NCBI GenBank assembly: GCA_043800975.1
Contig: JAZDMK010000335.1
Location: 1-11,681 of the forward strand
Length of the DNA stretch: 11,681 nt
Direction of reading: 5' to 3'
Source: JAZDMK01 sp043800975
GTDB lineage: Bacteria; Bacteroidota; Bacteroidia; Bacteroidales; JAHJDW01
Positions 7,157-11,681 of this stretch are shown here, piece by piece; position 1 is the first letter of the stretch, and the number at the start of each line of letters is the position of its first letter. A program made the position numbers and the translations under genes. The notes under the pieces are model-generated. The model was not told where the DNA came from. It saw only the letters and a list, made by a program, of their open reading frames with translations, and did not search any database.

Positions 7157-8073
7157 GATTCAATCTGATCGAACCGATCGAGAATGATTTTGGTTTTTTC
7201 TTCCAAAGAAAGATTTCCATCAATCCAGTGAATCTGACATCCCTTGCGCTCCATCCGGCGGAACCAGGTTTCCTGACGCTTTGCGAAATCATGAATAGCT
7301 GCATTCAGTTTTTGAAACATGTCATTGTAGCTAAGCTTTCCATTTACATAAGCCGAAATGTAACGGTATTCAAGACCGAAGAAGTCCAGCTTTTCCAGTG
7401 AAACACCATACGTAAGCAATGCATTGATTTCATCAATCATTCCTTCTTCCAGCCGTTTTTTCAGGCGTTGTGTGATTCTGTCTTTAATCTCCTGTCGTGA
7501 AAAACGAATACCGAATATCAGCTTGCTTTCGGAATGCATTGGCTGTATCACTGATGCACCATTGCGTTTAGCTTCTTCGATTTCGATGGCGCGCATCAAG
7601 CGCATTTCGGAAAGGATATCCGTTGTATTATGAATCTGACGGTATGATTTTAGAATCTCAGTTAGCTCTGCAATACTTTTTTTGACAAGTTTATGACGCA
7701 GTTTATTATCAGGTGGTGCTTCCGAAAGCATGTATTCATCAATGATTGCTTCAATGTATAAACCAGTACCACCGCACAAAACCGGCAGTTTATCCTGACG
7801 ATGGATTGTATCAATAGCCTGGTTGTAGTCTTTTATAAAACGGAAAAGATTGTATTCCTCTCCCGGATCAGCAATGTCAATCAGGTAGTACGGAATTTTA
7901 TTTCCATTCACATCATATTCATTCAGATCCTTTCCTGTACCCATATTCATCATTCTGTATACCTGGCGTGAATCGGCACTGATAACAGCTCCGTTCAGTT
8001 TATCACATACTGAAGCTGCCAGTGAAGTTTTGCCGGTAGCCGTAGGACCAAGTATTACAAGTAATTTATTCAT
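7153..8073 (-). CDS. miaA: tRNA dimethylallyltransferase MiaA
   Basis: The 306-residue enzyme transfers a dimethylallyl group to N6 of A37 in tRNAs that read codons starting with U. The P-loop GPTATGKT lies at 9-16, DSRQVYR at 34-40 (substrate-binding Asp and the R-x-V-Y-R region), YLIDIADP at 63-70, GGTGLYIEAII at 101-111, the R158-L-M-R-A-I-E-I segment, and FAKRQETWFRRM near the C-terminus. The length is typical. The usual GTAKP segment after the Asp motif reads GTGKDL here; many Bacteroidota have two MiaA paralogues, and this may be the more divergent one. It sits in the middle of a three-gene unit: its ATG overlaps the stop of the upstream glycosyltransferase gene and its stop overlaps the MFS start, both as ATGA. 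The enzyme family is certain; whether it is the main MiaA of the cell is not. Confidence 0.93.
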   Translation of the reverse strand: MNKLLVILGPTATGKTSLAASVCDKLNGAVISADSRQVYRMMNMGTGKDLNEYDVNGNKIPYYLIDIADPGEEYNLFRFIKDYNQAIDTIHRQDKLPVLCGGTGLYIEAIIDEYMLSEAPPDNKLRHKLVKKSIAELTEILKSYRQIHNTTDILSEMRLMRAIEIEEAKRNGASVIQPMHSESKLIFGIRFSRQEIKDRITQRLKKRLEEGMIDEINALLTYGVSLEKLDFFGLEYRYISAYVNGKLSYNDMFQKLNAAIHDFAKRQETWFRRMERKGCQIHWIDGNLSLEEKTKIILDRFDQIES

Positions 8074-9296
8074 TTTCTTAGGGATGTCATGTGTTCATTT
8101 TGAAGTTGTTTTTCAAGCAAAACCAAATGATCACGCAATTTATTCAAAAGATGAACAGGAGAAGATGAAAATGAAATTTTATTTAAATCTTTTGCCAGAA
8201 TTTGATTGAAACAGGAAGGATATTTTTCGAGAAGATCCCAAAGGCAATTTTCTTCGGTAGTAACAATTTTATTTTGTTCTTGTTTTACAAACTGTAGTAT
8301 TTTAAGGCCATCCAGCAGTTCGTGACAAGCCTTCGTAAATTGATTAATGTTATTGTTGTTCTTTTTTATTTTATGAAATATTGTTGCATCGTTGAAGTGA
8401 AACTTCAGAAAGTCATTGCTACATACTAGTTCCGGGTTTTCGAAAAGAGCCGGGAAGAGCTCGTAAGCATTATGAATTGTGTCAAACAGAGAAGGGTGAT
8501 AGACAGGGTAGGAGTCCCAGTCGCCCTGAGAACCTTTGATCAGTGCAGGTCCGGTGCCAAAATAAACCCTCTCAGAATAGCGTGTTCCGGGGTACACGGA
8601 TTCGTCATTACAGATATTTACAATGCCCGCTTTGCATAATTTCTGAAGAAAGTAGAAATCTTCGCCACTTAGCTTAGGTGTGATTCCACCAATTTTTTTG
8701 TATGCTGAATTTAATACGGCAATGGCCGATCCGAGTGCTGTAAATGCATAGGGAGATTGTATGCGAAGCAGATTGATTGCGTAGCTACGCATATAAATTT
8801 CATAACGCAGTATGCTGCGATCTAAAAGTTCGTCTCCGCTAAGCTTGTGATAATAGGGATTTGAAAGTGCGATTGCTTTTGGAAAAGCATTAAAAGAGCT
8901 AATAATGGATGAAAAGTAATTTTTTGAAAAACGTGTATCAGCATCAAGACTGATAAGGATATCATCCGGAGACGCCAGATCGGATGCCAAGTCCAGTAGT
9001 GCTTTTCGGGCCCAGCCCACACCGTGTTTCTTGCCGATCCAACCATTTCCTTTGCTGCTGCGGTCAAGAATAATCAGAGGTAAATGGTTTTGCTTTTTTA
9101 AATACTCAATTGAAACCGTATTTGCTTGAATGATATCTTTTTTATCTGGCAAAGAATGCCAGTCGTCGGATTGATTTACACAAAACAGAATATGAATTGC
9201 TTTGGCCTCCTGGTTGGATAAGCAATCCAGCAGTTCGGGGAGTTCATTTAACTCATTTAATAAAGGAATAGCAACAAATATTCTTCGATCAGGCAT
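8070..9296 (-). CDS. Family 2 glycosyltransferase (soluble, GT-A fold)
   Basis: In this 408-residue protein the first half is a GT-A nucleotide-sugar transferase. It opens with RRIFVAIPLLNE (4-15), has the metal-binding D118-A-D120 in ISLDADTRF, and a GGITPKLSGEDFYFLQKL stretch (203-220) whose E212-D213 is the usual general-base motif of GT2. The WIGKKHGVGWARKAL stretch (86-100) holds the donor-binding loop. There are no membrane helices, so it should act on the cytosolic side. Residues 260-408 form a helical C-terminal extension, rich in charged residues and Asn, that I do not recognise. The acceptor is unknown; no capsule or LPS cluster is near. It is the first gene of the GT2-miaA-MFS unit and its stop overlaps the miaA start. 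The ATG at 9296 places MPDRRIFVAIP at the proper distance from the first strand. Confidence 0.85.
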   Translation of the reverse strand: MPDRRIFVAIPLLNELNELPELLDCLSNQEAKAIHILFCVNQSDDWHSLPDKKDIIQANTVSIEYLKKQNHLPLIILDRSSKGNGWIGKKHGVGWARKALLDLASDLASPDDILISLDADTRFSKNYFSSIISSFNAFPKAIALSNPYYHKLSGDELLDRSILRYEIYMRSYAINLLRIQSPYAFTALGSAIAVLNSAYKKIGGITPKLSGEDFYFLQKLCKAGIVNICNDESVYPGTRYSERVYFGTGPALIKGSQGDWDSYPVYHPSLFDTIHNAYELFPALFENPELVCSNDFLKFHFNDATIFHKIKKNNNNINQFTKACHELLDGLKILQFVKQEQNKIVTTEENCLWDLLEKYPSCFNQILAKDLNKISFSSSPVHLLNKLRDHLVLLEKQLQNEHMTSLRK

Positions 9297-9318
9297 TGTG
9301 TTTAAAAGTTTCTGACTT

Positions 9319-9350
9319 CAAATGTGAGAAAGATTTTGGTATTTCACGAA
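9319..9350 (-). promoter_or_regulatory. Candidate promoter of the glycosyltransferase-miaA-MFS unit
   Basis: On the - strand, TTCG (9350-9347), then a 20-base spacer, then CACATTTG (9326-9319) resembles TTTG-N19-TAnnTTTG with one mismatch in each box. It ends 22 bases before the GT2 ATG. The match is modest and the site overlaps the divergent promoter. Confidence 0.35.
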
Positions 9351-9365
9351 TGTATTTTAACTTTA
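9335..9365 (+). promoter_or_regulatory. Bacteroidota-type promoter of the exported-protein/rhomboid operon
   Basis: TTTG at 9335-9338, a 19-base spacer, then TAACTTTA at 9358-9365 match the Bacteroidota consensus TTTG-N19-TAnnTTTG except for the last base. Transcription would start near 9372 and leave a leader of only about 14 bases before the ATG at 9386. Confidence 0.65.
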
Positions 9366-9385
9366 CAGAAAAGAATTTTAATCGT

Positions 9386-10033
9386 ATGAAGAAATTATTC
9401 ATTTTACTAACGGTTTTTTTATCAGCATTTTCATTTGCTAAAGCCCAATATGTAGTTCATACTGCAGTTGTTCCGCTGCATGATGAGATGTTGAATCTTA
9501 TGATTTCAGGCGACGAGGGCAATTTGACAGAAATAATTACAAACGGAAATGATTTTATAGGTTGTACAATTGAAGGCAACTCAATCACGATTGTTTCTGA
9601 AGATTCAACAAAAAAAGGGATTTTAAAAATTAAAATTAAAGCAATCGCTGCCGGTCAGTCACAAATCAACCTGAAATTCACAAATTACAAAGTGCGGTAT
9701 AAAGTAAATGTTTTTGAGTTGTCGCAGATAAAAGTAGTAAAGGCAGCAGATATCAGTAAGACTCCGGATACTTACTTTAATCAATTTGTCATCTTAAACG
9801 GAGTCAGTCTGGATAAAGCAAAGAAGAGAAACCAATTGCCTGATGTAAGTGGAAAAATTTTAAAGAAATCGGACTGGATTTTTCAGGATGAATCTGGTTT
9901 ATTATATGTTACAGGATTGACAGGTTCATCCAGTCAGCAAAAATTTTCTGTTTTATGTACAGTTGAAGATATTCCCCGAATGGGATGGATCGTAAGAGGA
10001 AACCGAATATTAACATTACCAGAAAAAAAATAA
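9386..10033 (+). CDS. Exported protein of unknown function, probable beta-sandwich plus OB-fold-like domains
   Basis: The 215-residue protein starts at ATG 9386. That Met opens a textbook signal peptide (KK, then LFILLTVFLSAFSF, with cleavage after AKA at 20) and lies just behind a good promoter. An in-frame TTG start at 9296 would add 30 residues ahead of the signal peptide and overlap the promoter, so I reject it. Residues 25-112 read as alternating beta-strands ending in GILKIKIKAIAAGQSQINLKF and YKVNVFE, like a bacterial Ig-like or cadherin-like domain; this is inference from strand pattern. Residues 128-213 (FVILNGVSL, DWIFQDESGLLYVTGLT, GWIVRGNRILTL) have the look of a periplasmic OB-fold domain. 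I recognise no named family. It is the first gene of a four-gene operon, with one base between its stop and the first mini-lipoprotein start. Confidence 0.8.
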   Translation: MKKLFILLTVFLSAFSFAKAQYVVHTAVVPLHDEMLNLMISGDEGNLTEIITNGNDFIGCTIEGNSITIVSEDSTKKGILKIKIKAIAAGQSQINLKFTNYKVRYKVNVFELSQIKVVKAADISKTPDTYFNQFVILNGVSLDKAKKRNQLPDVSGKILKKSDWIFQDESGLLYVTGLTGSSSQQKFSVLCTVEDIPRMGWIVRGNRILTLPEKK

Positions 10034-10034
10034 T

Positions 10035-10181
10035 ATGTCTAAAGCAATAAGAAAATCGAAAAAGTTTCATCTGCTTGCATTTTTATTCATAATCGGATTG
10101 ATGATATTTGTAGCTTCGGGTTGTAAAACACACAAGCCAATGCCTACAAAGTATGGACCGCCACCTATTCAAAACAATTAA
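10035..10181 (+). CDS. Mini-lipoprotein 1 (48 residues)
   Basis: The small ORF starts with ATG one base after the preceding stop and ends 3 bases before the next start. It encodes a basic N-terminus (MSKAIRKSKK), a hydrophobic core HLLAFLFIIGLMIFV and the lipobox A27-S-G-C30, so it is a predicted signal-peptidase-II lipoprotein. The mature peptide is only 19 residues: CKTHK, then a Pro/Gly-rich end with MPTKYGPPPIQNN. No acidic residues follow the Cys, so it lacks the acidic Bacteroidota surface-export signal and would be expected to face the periplasm. Gene status rests on perfect packing in the operon, the clean signal sequence, and a paralogous pattern (C-K-x-H-K) in the next ORF. The function is unknown. 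Confidence 0.72.
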   Translation: MSKAIRKSKKFHLLAFLFIIGLMIFVASGCKTHKPMPTKYGPPPIQNN

Positions 10182-10184
10182 ATA

Positions 10185-10355
10185 ATGAAAATTAGAAAGA
10201 GACATTCAATAATTTGGTATACGCAGATCGCAATTGCTTTTTGCGTAATGCTGCTTTATTTTTGCGGATGTAAAGTGCACAAGCAGAAAAATCATATCCA
10301 AGCGCTGTATGGCATACAATCTGAAGTGTATAAGCCAGTCATAAAAAAAGCATAA
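10185..10355 (+). CDS. Mini-lipoprotein 2 (56 residues)
   Basis: A second small ORF starts 3 bases after mini-lipoprotein 1. The N-terminus is basic (MKIRKRH), the hydrophobic core is about WYTQIAIAFCVMLLYF, and the lipobox is F26-C-G-C29. The mature peptide has 28 residues and begins CKVHKQK, matching the CKTHK start of its neighbour; the rest (IQALYGIQSEVYKPVIKKA) is basic and without recognisable family. It is likely a periplasm-facing lipoprotein. Its TAA at 10353-10355 lies one base before the GTG of the rhomboid gene, which implies translational coupling. I cannot assign a role. Confidence 0.72.
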   Translation: MKIRKRHSIIWYTQIAIAFCVMLLYFCGCKVHKQKNHIQALYGIQSEVYKPVIKKA

Positions 10356-10356
10356 T

Positions 10357-11022
10357 GTGCAAGAAGTACAGGAGAAAACAAACAAGTATTTCTGGATAGT
10401 TCCGGTATTATTTTTTGCATCATTATGGTTCGTGAAGTTATATGAATTTGAAAGTGGTTTTAGCCTTGCAGAATATGGGATGGAGCCTCGTATATTTTCC
10501 GGACTTCGTGGAATATTATTCGCACCTTTTATTCATGCCGACTGGTCGCATGTATTATCAAATGCGTTTCCACTGCTGTTTTTGATGCTTGCGATTTTCT
10601 ATTTTTTTAAAAAGAAAGCTTTGGAAATTACGGTTGCGATTATGTTTATGTCTGGTTTGTGGGTATGGCTGATGGCGCGTCCCAGCCTTCATATTGGAGC
10701 CAGTGGACTCGTTTATGGTTTTGCTTCTTTTCTTTTTTTTGGTGGGATATTTTCAAAAAATACCCGTTTGATGGCCATCTCAATGCTTGTTGTATTTATG
10801 TATGGCGGTATGGTATGGGGAATTTTTCCTGATTTTTTTCCACAACAAAATATTTCATGGGAGAGCCATCTGATGGGGGGGCTGGCGGGCTTAGTTTGTG
10901 CAATATTTTACAGAAATAGTGGGCCTCAAAAGCCTAAACCAAGCTGGGAAACTGAGGAAGAAAGTGAAGATGAAGCCGATGATTATTATATACAGGCAGA
11001 TGATGATTTAAACAAATCCTAG
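10357..11022 (+). CDS. Rhomboid family intramembrane serine protease
   Basis: The 221-residue polytopic membrane protein has the rhomboid signature. H60-A-D-W-S-H65-V-L-S-N69 gives the H-x4-H-x3-N motif of the second helix. G114-A-S-G117 holds the nucleophile S116, and H171 in SWESHLMGGLAG is the catalytic partner. About six membrane helices fit the basic bacterial rhomboid fold. A cytosolic or exposed C-terminal tail (about 196-219) is strikingly acidic, with Glu and Asp making up about half of it. The start is GTG at 10357: an in-frame stop lies at 10342-10344 and no ATG comes before residue 42. An out-of-frame ATG at 10355-10357 overlaps it but encodes only 14 codons. Rhomboids cut substrates inside or near a membrane helix; the substrate here is unknown, but the two co-encoded small proteins with hydrophobic N-termini are nearby candidates (inference). 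Confidence 0.93.
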   Translation: MQEVQEKTNKYFWIVPVLFFASLWFVKLYEFESGFSLAEYGMEPRIFSGLRGILFAPFIHADWSHVLSNAFPLLFLMLAIFYFFKKKALEITVAIMFMSGLWVWLMARPSLHIGASGLVYGFASFLFFGGIFSKNTRLMAISMLVVFMYGGMVWGIFPDFFPQQNISWESHLMGGLAGLVCAIFYRNSGPQKPKPSWETEEESEDEADDYYIQADDDLNKS

Positions 11023-11025
11023 CGC

Positions 11026-11681
11026 TTAAATCTTTTCCATTAATTGAATCAATTTTTCAAAATTAATAGGCTTAGAGATATATTCATCCATTCCTTTTTC
11101 AATAAACTGTTCGCGGTCTCCCTTCATTGCAAAAGCAGTCATAGCAATAACAGGAGCAGGATTCAATTTGTATTTTTCTGATTGTTTGATGATCTGTGTT
11201 GCAGCGTAACCATCCATTTCAGGCATCTGGATATCCATCAAAATCAGATTGTAATTATTTTTTTCATACAGTTCAACGGCTTGCAATCCGTTGTGGACAA
11301 GGTCGTAGCGGATTTTGTACTTTTCCATATTTCTACGGATCAAAATCTGGTTGATCGGATCATCTTCAGCAATCAGGATATAAATGTTTTCAGGGGAAAT
11401 ATTGCGAAACTGCATTTGGTTGAATTTATCAGTTTGATTTGCTATGTGAGTTTCAAGCAAAACAGGAATGCGAACCGTAAATTGCGTCCCAACATTTTCT
11501 TCACTCTCAACACGAATAGATCCGTTCATCATTTTTATCAGGTTCTTTACAATCGATAATCCCAAGCCAAGTCCTTCTGATGGCTGGTAAACCTGAGTGT
11601 GAAGCTGTGAAAATACTTCAAAAAGACGATGTGTTTTGTCTTTCGGAATTCCAATGCCTGTGTCGGATACAGTAAAAATAA
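11026..11681 (-). CDS. Hybrid sensor histidine kinase/response regulator (5' truncated by window)
   Basis: The frame is open to the right window edge, so only the last 217 residues are seen. Numbering from that edge, residues 1-72 are the end of a HATPase_c domain: DTGIGIP (6-12, G1 box), LFEVFSQ (19-25, F box), and GLGLGLSIVK (36-45, G2 box). A receiver domain follows at about 98-217. Its acidic triad is E105-D106-D107, the phospho-acceptor is D149 in MDIQMPEMDG, T181 lies in MTAF, and K203 in SKPI. So it is a hybrid kinase that phosphorylates its own or a partner's receiver; the HisKA and sensing domains lie outside the window. A TTG-start version beginning at base 11565 would cut into the G2 box and is not the real start. 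Its stop faces that of the rhomboid gene with only 3 bases between, and no terminator hairpin is visible there. Confidence 0.92.
   Translation of the reverse strand, partial: IFTVSDTGIGIPKDKTHRLFEVFSQLHTQVYQPSEGLGLGLSIVKNLIKMMNGSIRVESEENVGTQFTVRIPVLLETHIANQTDKFNQMQFRNISPENIYILIAEDDPINQILIRRNMEKYKIRYDLVHNGLQAVELYEKNNYNLILMDIQMPEMDGYAATQIIKQSEKYKLNPAPVIAMTAFAMKGDREQFIEKGMDEYISKPINFEKLIQLMEKI

Noticed and set aside
9296..9385. N-terminal extension of the exported protein from a TTG start at 9296
   Set aside because: It would bury the signal peptide 30 residues inside the protein and run through the promoter; ATG 9386 gives a proper signal peptide.
10355..10399. ATG overlapping the mini-lipoprotein 2 stop as the rhomboid start
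   Set aside because: It is out of frame with the rhomboid and reaches a stop after 14 codons; GTG at 10357 is the only suitable in-frame start.
11182..11559. + strand ORF of 125 codons
   Set aside because: It is the antisense shadow of the kinase/receiver gene, whose motifs are unmistakable on the other strand.
11026..11565. Stand-alone 179-residue response regulator starting at TTG 11565
   Set aside because: The frame continues upstream through DTGIGIP and LFEVFSQ to the window edge, so this is the C-terminal part of a hybrid kinase.

Overview
The window looks like a chromosomal stretch of a Bacteroidota bacterium, most likely of the Cytophagales type. The evidence is low GC (roughly 40% by eye), near absence of Shine-Dalgarno sequences, promoter candidates of the Bacteroidota form (TTTG then TAnnTTTG), signal peptides ending in ...NAQ or ...AKAQ, and typical protein variants (a CXXXY-type CcmE, a divergent MiaA, NimA-like flavoproteins). 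The species cannot be fixed from the sequence alone. No RNA gene, insertion sequence, phage gene or CRISPR array was seen, and coding density is high.

Bases 1-3176 (+ strand) hold the 3' part of a large multidomain iron-sulfur flavoprotein: the end of a GltD-like NAD(P)H/FAD module, a two-cluster ferredoxin module and a formate-dehydrogenase-like domain that appears to have lost its molybdenum ligand. A two-repeat rubrerythrin-like diiron protein follows. A strong bidirectional hairpin terminator closes the unit, which may be a reductant-to-diiron redox pair.

Bases 3198-9296 are all on the - strand. Reading in the direction of transcription, a GT2 glycosyltransferase, miaA and an MFS transporter are joined by two 4-base ATGA overlaps. 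A second unit follows behind its own promoter candidate: an FMN-binding PPOX/NimA-like protein, a CcmE-like haem chaperone with Cys in place of His, and a DUF2079 polytopic membrane protein. These three are joined by a 4-base overlap and a 4-base gap. A small exported protein of unknown function with its own promoter comes last and converges on the terminator.

Bases 9386-11022 (+ strand) form a tight four-gene operon behind a well-formed Bacteroidota promoter. It encodes an exported protein of probable beta-sandwich plus OB-fold-like architecture, two tiny lipoproteins (48 and 56 codons) that share a C-K-x-H-K start to the mature peptide, and a rhomboid intramembrane serine protease started from GTG. 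The intergenic gaps are 1, 3 and 1 base. This exported protein/mini-lipoprotein/rhomboid cassette is the least explained and most interesting part of the window. A convergent hybrid sensor histidine kinase with a C-terminal receiver domain runs off the right edge.
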